Assembly: GCA_033032865.1 (NCBI GenBank)
Contig: JAWHQI010000170.1
Span: 4,787,501 to 4,851,500, forward strand
Reading direction: 5' to 3'
From: Dactylorhiza incarnata
Taxonomy: Eukaryota; Streptophyta; Magnoliopsida; Asparagales; Orchidaceae
Length of the DNA stretch: 64,000 bases
This document shows positions 35,635 through 47,600 of this stretch, piece after piece. Below the pieces are notes generated by a model, which saw only the letters and a program-made list of their open reading frames with translations, did not search any database and was not told the DNA's origin. Each line of letters opens with the position of its first letter. The first letter of the stretch is position 1. A program made the position numbers and the translations under genes.

Positions 35635-38600
35635 GTAAGCTCTTCACCCATTATTCTCATGTAAACTTATTAAATAGTTTTCTCACGTAAATTACCACCG
35701 CTCTCTTATTCTCAGCTCAGCCGGCTAGGGTTTTTGCGGGTTACACCATCTACAAGGGGAAGGCTGCTCTTGCAATTGAGCCCAAGGCGCCGGAGTTCAC
35801 CCCTTTGGATGTGAGTTGCGCTGGTCGGGCTTGGGAATATTCCATAATTTGTTTGGGAAGTCTACTCTTGAAATGTATCTTTTTTCCTTGGGTTTTATTT
35901 TATTGAGGAGTATCGGGTTTGCTTGTTTCCAGTCTGGAGCTTTCAAGGTTTCAAAGGAAGGTTTTGTTTTTCTACAGTTTGCTCCCGCGGTTGGGTCGAG
36001 GCAGTATGATTGGAGTCGGAAGCAGGTTTGGTTCAATAGCTGAGTAATCTGGTTTTTGATCAAAGAGTTTTTAATAATTTGCATCAAGCCATTTTAATAC
36101 ACTAATTTACTAATTGCACTTATGTTAGAATTACTTTTGCAAAAATAATAGTCTATTTAACTCACTAATTAGATAATGGATCTATGAGAAAGATTTATGA
36201 AATGTATACTAGAAAAATTACGTTAAGTTCAGAGAATCAATTTGGTTTCATGCTAGGATGATCTACCATTGGAGCGAGTTTTGTGTTAAGACAATTGATG
36301 TGAAAGTATAGAGAACAAAGAAAATATTTTAATGTGATTTTTGTTGGTCTTGAATGTGCATGTAATTGGGCACAAAGAGATTTTATTTTGTGCATTTGAA
36401 GGAAGAAATTCATGTGTTGAAGGTACATTGTAGTTATTATACTTATGTATGGTGAAGTAGTTATGTACTGACCAATGAATTTTTAATTTCAATAGTGTTA
36501 CATCGAGGATCTATATTAAATTCTTATATTTTTGTGATGGTAATGATGTTTACAAAAATATCTAATGCTTAGGTTCTTTATGATGCTTTTATCTAATGAT
36601 ATAGGTAGGCGAAGAATTGTAACAATGGAGATATTTTCTTATAAGATGGATGGCTTCAATGTTATGAGATGTCATCATTATATGTTAGGGGGTGTCATGA
36701 TGTTATGGGATGTCATCATTATATGTTAGGGGGTGTCATCATTACTCCTTTATCTAGTTAATAGGAGTTATAGCCTTATAGGCCTCGAGCCCCGGGCCTA
36801 GTTCATCGTTGCTAACTAGTATTAGGTATCATTATTGTTGTTTGTCTTTTATGTGTTGTAAAGCCTATATAAAGGATTATGTATGGGTGTATGAGGTAAG
36901 TAAGAAGAAATCTAATTTCTTTTTATTGTGTGAGATATTTGGTGGCTCTCTCATCTAATGAGCAAATCCGCATAGGCAGCCGCGGTCAAGGGCTTTGTAG
37001 TATCCTCCACCATCGTCATCTCCGACTCCAACCACTACTCCGACCACCGCTCCGAGTAAGACCGTAACAACTTTGGTATCAGATCTCTCGGTCCTCTTCC
37101 GAGGACGCACGCCATTCCACTCATCGTCCACCCCCACGAAACTCCTTTGGTGGCCGTAGCAGATCCGATGCCAACACCCACTTCCGGCTTCATATCCATC
37201 TCCCCCCTCTTTCTGTCGCTCCAGCAACAACCTCCTTCAATCTCCTCCGTCTCCCACCTTCCGCAACGCCCTACATCATCTCCAGTCGGCTCCCTCTCTG
37301 TGTCTCCAACGACGCGTGCACCGTTCTGCAGCCAACACCACAACTGCTCCTCCCTCTGTTTTTTCCTCTGGTTTTCTCGATCAGCTTCCCCGACGAGTCC
37401 GTCAGCTTCGTCGACGCCCTATTCCGCGTCGTCTTCGCCTCTCGACGCCGAACGGCGTTCCTTCTGGGACCAGGCGCGCAATCGACACACATCTTCCGCC
37501 GCCGTGTCAACGCTTATCTCCCGCCACTGTTTCACCGCCCTGTTTCATCGCCGTTGTTTCCACTCTGCCGTCTCTTTTTTTTCTCAAGCCCACCGCCAGC
37601 CACGCCTTTTGTCCGTCTCTAGCCCATCCCTTGCACATCATCGTGCAGACTTACCCCCTCCGGTAATCAATAAATCTTAATTGGGTCACTATTGGGCGCC
37701 GACGTGGCTCTCATGGTCATTCCCAATCAGCCTCCTCGGTGCAATTAAACCATCCCGTCACTCGCTCGTTATCCTCCGCCCAACACAACATGGACAAGAT
37801 GACAACTCAACCAACTTATGACCATGGTAGAAACTTTCATAGCACAACAAAATACCATCGCGGAGCGTCATCAAGAGGCCATTACTGCGCTCTCCAAACG
37901 CATTGATAATCTCTCTACCGCCCCCGCACATGATCAAGCAAGCAGTAGTCATGCACCGCCACTTATCCGCCATGAGTCGCCGCCACTAATCCTCCACGAA
38001 CCGCCACCTCCGGTCCTCGCCCGCCCCGACGCTACTCCAGGTTGGAATTTCCAACATACGATGACAAAAGTGATCCCTTGGGCTGACTCACTAGATGCGA
38101 GCAATTTTTCCGCCACCAACAAACTCCGGCAGCAGAACGCCTTCACCTAACATCTTTCCAATTTTTCTCGCCTCCTCACAGACTAGCTGAACCTGATGTG
38201 GGAGGACTTCAAACGGTACTGCAACTTGCGTTTCAGTCCTCCTATCCACAGCAATCCCCTCGGCGAACTCACGCCTTTACGACAAACGGGTTCCGTGGAC
38301 GAGTACATGGAACAATTTCAGCTTCTTTTGGCGCATGTTACCCTTATCTCGGAAATGCAAATCGCCATTTTCACCGCTGGACTCCGCGACCGCCTACGAC
38401 TGGATGTCGAATTTGAGGTCCCTCCAGATTTAGTGACTGCTATGAGTCTGGCCAGGCTCTGCGGCCGTCGTCTCCAGCTGACACAAGAGGCATACCTGCT
38501 CCCCAACAACAACATTCAGCAGGGCTGTCTCGAGGGTCCTCCAGCCCCACCGGTCCCCCGATTATCTCGGGCCGAGACGTTAGAACGCCGCGCTCATGGA

Positions 38601-41600
38601 TTATGTTATAACTGCGACGAGCAGTACAATCGCGGACACAGGTGAAAACAGATTTTCTACCTGCATGTCGAGGATTCTGATGAGGAAGGCATCGGATGAA
38701 CTGTACACCATCATGGGTCTCCCTCGAGCTTGAGGTTAAGCTCGTTTTCAAGACCGGGTGTGATGTTATGGGATGTCATCATTATATGTTAGGGGGTGTC
38801 ATGATGTTATGAGATGTCATCATTATATGTTAGGGGGTGTCATCATTACTCCTTTATCTAGTTAATAGGAGTTATAGGCCTCGAGCCCCGGGCCTAGTTC
38901 ATCATTGCTAACTAGTATTATGTATCATTATTGTTGTTTGTCTTTTATGTGTTGTAAAACCTATATAAAGGCATATGTATGAGTATGAGGTAAGTAAGAA
39001 GAAATCTAATTCCTTTCTATTGTGTGAGATATTTGGTGGCTCTCTCATCTAATGAGCAACTCCGCATAGGCAGCCGCGGTCAAGGGCTCCGTAGTATCCT
39101 CCACCACCGTCATCTCCGACTCCGACCACTACTCCTGCCACCGCTCCAAGTAGGTCCGTAACATTCAACTAGGCGGAATAAAGATTGAGTTGATGATATA
39201 CAATTTACTAAGAGTGATATTAGCAATTGTCAGTCTATCATAGTCTATCTTGTAAGAGGACAGAGATAGCTGAGTGTGATAGACTTAAAGTTGTTATATT
39301 GATTATGCAGAAAAATGGGGATTGATGGTGATTTAATCTCCAGAGTTGAGACAAAGTGGTTATAATAGATAAGTTCCTTGGGAGTATTACGCAATAAGAT
39401 GATATCTTGGAGACTTCAACTGCTATTACGGCGATAATTATGTATGGGTTAAAGTGTTATCTTGTAAAAATCATTGATATCTAGTGGAGTTTGGAAGGAA
39501 TGAACATGTTAAAATGAATGTGTGTCAGACTTAGAAAATATAGGTTAAAAATGATTATATTAGAAAAATAATGAGTAACATCTTTCAAAGAGAAGATAAT
39601 AGAAAATGAACTTAAGTAGTTTGAGCATGTACAACAATCGTAATAGTAGATATGGTAGACAAAGTTTGGGTTTAGGGATTACATAAGAGAAGGGGTAGAC
39701 CAAAAGTAATGCATATAAAAGTTGTTCAGACTTGTTTACATAGCTTAGATTTCCGACTTTTGATTACACTGGGCATGATCGAATGAAAAAACGAGGATTC
39801 ATAAAGCTGCCTCTAAAAAGTTTGGCTAAGGCTTTTGATCATGATGGCGATTATGAATGTGATTCTTTCTTTTAAATGAAGGTTGAATTCTTTCTTGGTG
39901 GAAACCACACTCTTCTGTAATAGTAGATACATGGATAGCCGATCATCAAGTATCTTAGGGTGTTTTAGGATGAGATGTTTTACCATTTTAAAGTTAATGT
40001 CATGTTGCATATATGCCAGAATTTTTCTAATTTGAAGTAGTACAAATTATTATCAATTCTGCAATATGTGAATTTAGAAGCCTGATCTGGTTTTGCACCC
40101 GATATTCATAAATTAAGTACAGGTATTGTTCATTTTCATGCTTATTAAACTCATCTTGCAAAAATGTGACATTATTAAGATTTATTTTGGTATTTACTAA
40201 TTTAATACACATACATTTTTAAACTATCTTTCCCCCACCTTATCATAAATGACTTGGTTTGTGGAACTTCTATAATCTTCTATAACATATTTGTTTTTTG
40301 ATATTTTCTAATATATATGTTGGTTTGCATGAATTTACTTGCTTGAAAATAGAATAAATTTAACTTTTCGTGTTTTAATACAGGTTCTCTCCTTATCGGT
40401 TGAGGAGATTGGCACACTGATGGGTCTTGGTGCAAAGGATGCTTGTGAATTCTTTCACGATCCTAATAAAGGAAGAAGGTAAACACTGAAGATTTACACC
40501 ATACTTGTTATACGTGTAAGTCATGTGCATATACGCTGCGCTAAGTGTCTGTTTATTGCATTAGAAATACTTCTAAAGTGCTTTTGGGGTAGTGAATTAA
40601 TGTGTGTTTGGTTTTAAGATCCCAATTGTTATTATTTGAGTTGTGTTTGTTTGAGTTGCCAGCCGTTTCAGACTTCATTTGTCTCAAGCACTCTCAGTAT
40701 GGAAAATTCTAAAGTAGCAACAACGTCAAGAGATGGTGATGTCGCGCTGACGGGCACATGACACACATTTAATGCGGGTAGGCCTTACAACCGCCTGAAC
40801 CCGATACCTAGACTGCCCGAGAGCCCAAATAGGTTCCCCGTCGAGCAGGCTCAAGACTTATAAATAGTCATTAGTTGTAAGGGGAATGTGTTGGAACCAG
40901 TATTTGGCCCAACGAGAAGTTCGGACCCCTGAAAGGGGGGCAGCTAGCGCTTACTGATCCCACAGAGGAACCTGACCGAAGACTTAGAACAAAAGACACG
41001 ACCCTTGACAACAGCGTGGAGGTCCCACCACACACCCGGAAGATCTTTTGAGCGCTTCCCCTCTCAAGCCAAGACTGTAGCCGGACACCTTGGAGAGCTG
41101 AATGAGCTAACCAAAGAGTTCCTGAGGAGAAGCAAAGATCTAGAATGCTCTCCAAAGGTGCCCCAAAGGGACTATTTATAGCCTTTTTGAACTGGTCTGC
41201 TAATACCGGGCTTCCGCCTTTTGGTTTTGCCATGCGCACCCCAAATTGGCCTGCTAACAGCCAAACTCCGCTGTTTTGGAGGGCTATTGGCAGCCCACCA
41301 AGGGTATCAGGGTAAATTCACCTGTAGACCCCTGCTGGGCGAGTGGCCCATGAAGACGCCACTCGCTAGCCTCCTTGCGAACTGGGCTCGCGAGACCTCC
41401 TCTCGCGAGTAGGGGCGAGCCCCCACTCGCCTCGCCAGGCTGACACTGCGAAACCTCCCTTGACTCGCTTTCGCTAAATGCACCCCAGAGCGGTCATTTA
41501 CAACTCACTGAGCCGTCGCCGCTCGCCAGTCACGAGCGGGATCCCTGATCCTCCTCGCCTTGCCCCTGGCAGGGTGCTCGCCGCGAATCGGCGAGAACTC

Positions 41601-44600
41601 CCCAAATCGCCTGTGATTGATTTCTCTGCGGGTCGGCGAACACTAGGTTGTACGGAATGGATCCCAGTCTTGAGCTGTTTCTACAGACCCTAGTCCCTCT
41701 CGCAATAAGTTCCATGACATCAACGATCATAGACATCATATTTTACAAGATGAATAAATGATATCGGTACTTGAGAAAACATCATATGTTGCAAAATTAG
41801 GAACATCATAACGACCACAATAACAGTAAGTTCACAACAGAATAATAACAGTAAGTTCACAACAGAATAATCACAATAAGTTCCATGGCAAAATAAAGAT
41901 AAGGCATAATGCACATAACATCCACATGCGACAACCCATAGAATGGCATAACTAACTAAAAGCGGAGTTAGGGCAAATTAAAGAGAATGTAACAGAAGAA
42001 TCAAGAATGTAATTAAGGAGAATGCAACAGAAGAATGTAGCAATGCGTAGAAGAATGCAACCCATTTCCATTTCCAGAACAAAAGTATGTAACATAACAG
42101 CAAGTTCATGATAATATTGAATGTAACAACAACAACAACAACACTCAAGCCTTTTATCCCACCATAGTGGGGTCGGCTATATGGATCCTTTGTCGCCATT
42201 GCGCCCTATCTTTAATCATAGTCTCACTAATGCCTAAGTACATCATGTCTTTCCTTATAGTTTCATTCCAAGTCTTTTTTGGTCTACCCCTCCCCCGTTT
42301 AACATGTTTAGTGACTAAACTCTCACAACGCCTAACAAGTGCCTCTAATGGTCTCCTATGTTCATGTCCGAACCATCTTAAACGAGCTTCTCGCATCTTC
42401 TCTACAATTGGCACCACTCCTGTCTTATCCCTGATACATTCATTCCTAATTTTATCCAGTCTCGTGTGACCACACATCCACCTAAGCATTCTCATCTCCG
42501 CAACTCCCATTTTTTCCTCATGTACACTCACTGCCCAACACCCAGAATCGTAGAACATTGCTGCCCTAATTGCAGTACGTTAAAACTTGCCTTTAAGTTA
42601 TAATGGTACTCGATCACATAAGATCTCAGACGTGCCTCTCCACTTCAACCAACCTGCCTGGATTCTTTGTATCGCATCTTTATCTACACCATATTTTTGA
42701 ATTATCGATCCCAGATATTTAAAGCACTCACTGCGGGAAATATCTTGGTCACCCAATTTAATGACGGAGTCATCAGGCCTTCTTGCACTACTAAATTTAA
42801 GCTCTATATACTCTGTCTTTGTCCTGCTCAACCTAAAACCCTTCTTTTCTAAAGTGTCTCGCCAAGATTCAAGTTTCGTATTTACACCCTTGCACGTTTC
42901 ATCGACCAAAACAATATCATCTGCAAATATTAAACACCAAGGTATTGCTTCTTGGATATGTCCGGTGAGCTCATCTAAGAGAAGGGTAAAGAGATAAGGG
43001 CTTAAAGCTGACCCTTGATGTAAGCCAACTGTGATAGGGAATTCTTGCATTAATCCTCCAGATGTCCTCACCCTGGTCACTGAATTTGTATACATATCTT
43101 TGATTATGTCAATGTATTTACATTTACACCTTTCTTTTCTAAGACTCTCCACAAAACCTCTATTGGAACCCTGTCATAAGCCTTCTCCAGATCGATAAAT
43201 AGCATATGCAAATCTTTTTGTCTTTCCCGATAGTTGTCAATGAGTCTCCTCAAGAGATGTATAGTAAATATTGAATATAACAGAACATAAATTCATGTCC
43301 AGCATATAAACACACATACACACATAAACTAGGCTAACAATGATATCCAGAAAGCAGTGCATTTGTAACAATCTGTCAGTAAATAGTAGGTACACTTAAG
43401 CATGACTCAACTCATGAACATGTAAAAGTGAAATTGTAACAGTAATAGTAGAATTTAAATTGTAATAGTAGTAGAACTGGAGAACAATGAGAGGAGAATC
43501 GACTAACAGAGTGACAATAGTAGTAGCCTAGTGGAACTAAAGTAGGAGATCGCTGATGACAGAGGAGAACTGACTAATAGAAAAAATGTAGCAAAAGAAT
43601 TGAGACATAATTCATTAATTCCATACATAGAAAATGAGAGGACTAAAGGTGATTGTCGGCGACTACTAGGGCAAAAGCCAACAATAGTAAAACTGAAATA
43701 AAAAAACTCACGGTTTGTAGAACGACAAAGAGGAAGAGAACTAGATTAGTAGGCATTAGGGTTATGAACAACCATATATTAGCCACAAAAGCAATAGTAT
43801 ATCGTTGACGACAGAGTGGAAGAGAAGCTTAAATACAAAAGTTGCAAGTGAGAGCAGAATTGGGAGTTCGTTGAGGAAGAAAACTAGAAGTGCTAAGTCA
43901 CTTGAGTAAGAATCAATACACATTAACTTTAGTTTTATGAGTTAGCACATTTTTTAATAAAAAACCATTGATCCGATATGTCACAAAATGATATTTTGAG
44001 GAAAAATTGTGGTATCTTGTCGTTCTCCATCTACACCATGTTGATAGAGATGTTGACAATAAGTAATGTAAATACACAAATAATTATACAAAAACTGAAA
44101 TAAATAATTATATATTTGCACGACAAAGAGGAAGAGAAGTAGATTAGTAGGCATTTAGGGTTATGAGCAACCATATTTTAGCCACAAAAGCAATAGTATA
44201 TCGTTGACGACAGAGTGGAAGAGAAGCTTAAATACAAAAGTTGTAAGTGAGAGCAGAATTGGGAGTTTGTTGAGGAAGAAAACTAGAAGTGCTAAGTCAC
44301 TTGGGTAGTCAGAATCGAAACACATTAACTTTAGTTTTATGAATTTGCACGTTTTTTGATAAAAAACCATTGATCCGATATGTCACAAAATGATATTTTG
44401 AGGAAAAATTGCGGTCTCTCTCTCTCCATCCAAATGTAGTTATATTTTTGCTGAGAGTTCAGTCCCACGTTGAAAAACTTATGTAGCTTTGTGTTACGCC
44501 CCCGGACGGATCCGAAGGCGACAACCGGGCTGAACCAACTGGTTCAGCCCCCACTTTCTATTGACGGCCCTCGGGGGGCTGAACCCACCCGGTTCAGCCC

Positions 44601-47600
44601 CAATTGGGGCCGGCCGGCCCCCTTGGCCGGCCAGCCTTGGTCCGGGTATAAATATACCCGGAACCCCTCTCTGATGATATGAAGGTTATTATCCAGGTAT
44701 TTTCCCTTTCTTCCTCTAGTTTCCTCAAACCCTAGCCCTAGTTTCCTCTAGTTTTCCCCTTCCCCTAGTTAGATCGTAACAATTGGTATCAGAGGATTCG
44801 TCCTCCCCAATTTTTTTCGGATCCTTCGCGTCCAGCGCTACATCGACGATCCATTCAAGCATCGACATCGACAATCGCTTCAGCCCTCGCGTCCCGTCCA
44901 GCGCTCCCGTCCAGCGCTCCATCGACATCGACGATCCGGTCAGCCGCTCCCGTCAGCATCGCCGATCCCGATCCCGCAAGCCTATCCAGCGCCGCTCGAC
45001 GTCGTCAACTTCAGCGTTTGCAAGCCTTCCAGCGTCTGCAGCGTCTGCAACTTCTGCGTCTGGTTCCAGCGTCCGTCTCCCGCGGTCGACTGCTCCAGCG
45101 TCCGCTCCCGCCTGCTCCAGCGCCGCCGCTGCCGCCTGCTGCTTCCAGAGGCTGCCGCCGCCTCCTGCTACTCCCGAGACCGCCGCCTCCAATTTTTTTG
45201 TTGATTGCTCGCACGCCTCCGGGTTTACGGCTTCCAGATTTCCTCCATGGCGACTCTCACCCAAGGAGACTCCAATCGGCTCGCAACTCTCGAAGAAATT
45301 CACACCGGACTGGCTGACAAAGTGGCATCCCTCGCCGATAAGATCGCGGCATCAAAAGAACGTCTGGAAGAGAAGTTAGATGCGCGCATGGACGAGCTTA
45401 AACGTATGTTAACTCAACACCTTCAGGGACAAGCTGTTGTGGCGGAGACCAACGCAGTCCAGTTCACCGTTCGTACATCCGCCGCCGCCTACTGCATTCC
45501 GAGGCCGCACGCCTCAGTTAAGGAAGTAGAAGTGAGGCCAAGATGCCATAATTCTGCAGGAGTTTTAGACGACAAAGCTACAGGCAATTCCAGCTTTGCG
45601 AAGGCATCGCCTATCCTTTTACATGGGATATCTCTAGTTGAAGATGACGTTAGGGATACAAATTCTCCTTCGAGTGACAAAGGTGAAGAGATGGATGATA
45701 ACGTTCGCTTATCATTGAACATTGAAACACATGATGACAAACTCTAAGCGCAAGCAGTAGATTATGAGCACCATTTAGGTGTGTTAGGTGATCAATTCCA
45801 TGGAAAAGCAACAGAGTATGTGCAAGATTTCGACACGTTGGGTGATAAATTTCAGGATCATGTGGCAGATTTTAAGCACGGCTACCATGAAGATCGCCAA
45901 GAGGACACATATCAGAGGACCCAGTGGTTCCTTCAGGGACGGAATCACGCGCCATGGCACAAGTCTGTCGACGGATTCAAGGAAGACATCAGGGATGTCG
46001 CTTCCCAGTTTGTGGTTGCAAGTGGACATGCGTTAGGGTCTTTCCACGTTGAAGAGGACACACACCAGTGGACCGAGTGGTTCCTTCGGGGACGGGATCA
46101 GCAAGGTGGGCTGACACTGGATTGGGATGGGTTGACTATGGAGTTTGCAAGGTGGGCTGACCTGAATGGAATCAGAATCTTACCAGTACAGGGTCCTTTC
46201 TTCGATGCTTGGAGATTGCAAGGAGACGAGCATGATGTAGCTGGGAGGGCGCCGAAGGAAGGGACCGAGCCACCAGATTCCCACCTTGAGGACAAGCTGG
46301 GTCTTAAAGGGTCAGGGAATGTTACGCCCCCGGACGGATCCGAAGGCGACAACGGGGCTGAACCAACTGGTTCAGCCCCCACTTTCTATTGACGGCCCTC
46401 GGGGGGCTGAACCCACCCGGTTCAGCCCCAATTGGGGCTTTAGGGTTTAGGGTTTAGCCCCCTTGGCCGGCCAGCCTTGGTCCGGGTATAAATATACCCG
46501 GAACCCCTCTTTGATGATATGAAGGTTATTATCCAGGTATTTTCCCTTTCTTCCTCTAGTTTCCTCAAACCCTAGCCCTAGTTTCCTCTAGTTTTCCCCT
46601 TCCCCTAGTTAGATCGTAACACTTTGTGTATTTAATATCGGGCCTAAGCTCCTCCACCTAGAATCAATTGGTTTTATGTTGGATGCTTAGTTTCTAACAT
46701 GGTATTTAAGCAGACTATACTCAAATGTTCACTACCACGATATTCAATTAAAAGACTTCCATCATGTTGAAAGACAAATACTCTACACATGTAGTGAGTA
46801 GACGGGTTTGAGAGTTTAGTCCCACATATAGCCTTATGCAAATATAGATCCTAGTCCTCTACATGACCAATTTTTTAGGTTGGATGCTTATGCTCTAACA
46901 CCAAAATTGTGACCTGTATTATGTTTAATAGCCCTGCCATGCTATTTTATGAACTATTGATTATCATGCCTGTGGTTTTATTACAATTAGTTCTTACAGC
47001 ATTCATGAACTTTCAGTGTCAGTAAATCTTCATTTGTCATCTGATTGATGACCAACTTTATTTAATATATGTAGTTTTATTTTTCTTTGTCTATCTTCAA
47101 ACCTCATGAGCTTGATGTGATTTAGTCTCTTTTGCAGTGAAGAAGGCAAGGTCAGGAAGTTCTTAAAAGTGGAACCTCTCCCGGATGGCACTGGACATTT
47201 CTTTAATCTCAGTACTTTTCGACATCCTTGGAACCATTTTATTTGTTGCAGTTCTCTTTCAACAACAACAACACTCAAGCCTTTATCCCACTATTGTGGG
47301 GTCGGCTATATGGATCCTTTGTCGCCATTGCGCCCTATCTTGAGTGTCTTTCACTCATTAAAAAAACATTAAGCAGTTTTTCTCGTCTTGCATTGAATTT
47401 CTGTTATATATAACGAATGCCTTGTGCAAGATAGGTTTGGGATCATCTACAGTTGACATGTTAATTCTACCGTGTTATTAGCAGATCCCAACCCTTCAAT
47501 TTACTCTTTATGTTTGAGATTGAATAAAAAATTTATGTTAAAAAACATTATGATTTTGCTAGATTTGATTTGAGCCATCCACAGTGGATTGAATGATTGG

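Larger units (their letters stand above)
36660..39163 (+). mobile_element. Gag-only non-autonomous LTR retrotransposon (TR-GAG-like)
   Basis: The element is 2504 bp, with LTRs at 36660-37069 (410 bp) and 38764-39163 (400 bp), both TGTTATG to CGTAACA, and TTCAA at 36655-36659 and 39164-39168. A primer-binding site and a decayed gag are present, but the 1.7-kb interior has no pol. LTR elements of this layout have been described as TR-GAG. It must have used enzymes of another gypsy element. Each LTR contains an internal direct repeat of about 50 bp (ATGTCATCATTATATGTTAG). Confidence 0.9.
36172..39845 (+). pseudogene. LINE (RTE-like) reverse transcriptase, split by an LTR element
   Basis: Before 36660 the + frame reads [11 protein letters not shown], then [13 protein letters not shown] and KYREQRK, matching the RT region of plant RTE-type LINEs. 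After 39168 the same protein's C-terminal part resumes in decayed form ([20 protein letters not shown]), ending near GGCTAAGGCTTT at 39826, the usual 3' end of these LINEs. Many stops are present. The TTCAA-flanked element at 36660-39163 separates the halves, so the LINE entered intron 3 first. Confidence 0.8.
44492..46621 (+). mobile_element. Element G: 2.1-kb non-autonomous LTR retrotransposon (WHIRLY intron 4)
   Basis: LTRs at 44492-44781 and 46320-46621 begin TGTTACGCCC and end ATCGTAACA, with CTTTG at 44487-44491 and 46622-46626. It has a primer-binding site and one gag-derived frame but no protease, RT or integrase. Its LTR hairpins (GGGGCTGAACC...GGTTCAGCCCC, two per LTR), the Gag N-terminus and the C-terminal run into the LTR are shared with element H, so it likely depended on an H-type element. 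Confidence 0.9.

Noticed and set aside
37147..37680. 177-codon Ser/Pro-rich frame in the leader of the gag-only element
   Set aside because: Low complexity, overlaps another frame of similar length, and lies between primer-binding site and gag.
44783..45379. 198-codon Ser-rich frame at the start of element G's interior
   Set aside because: It overlaps the gag-derived frame that matches element H. Composition bias explains it.
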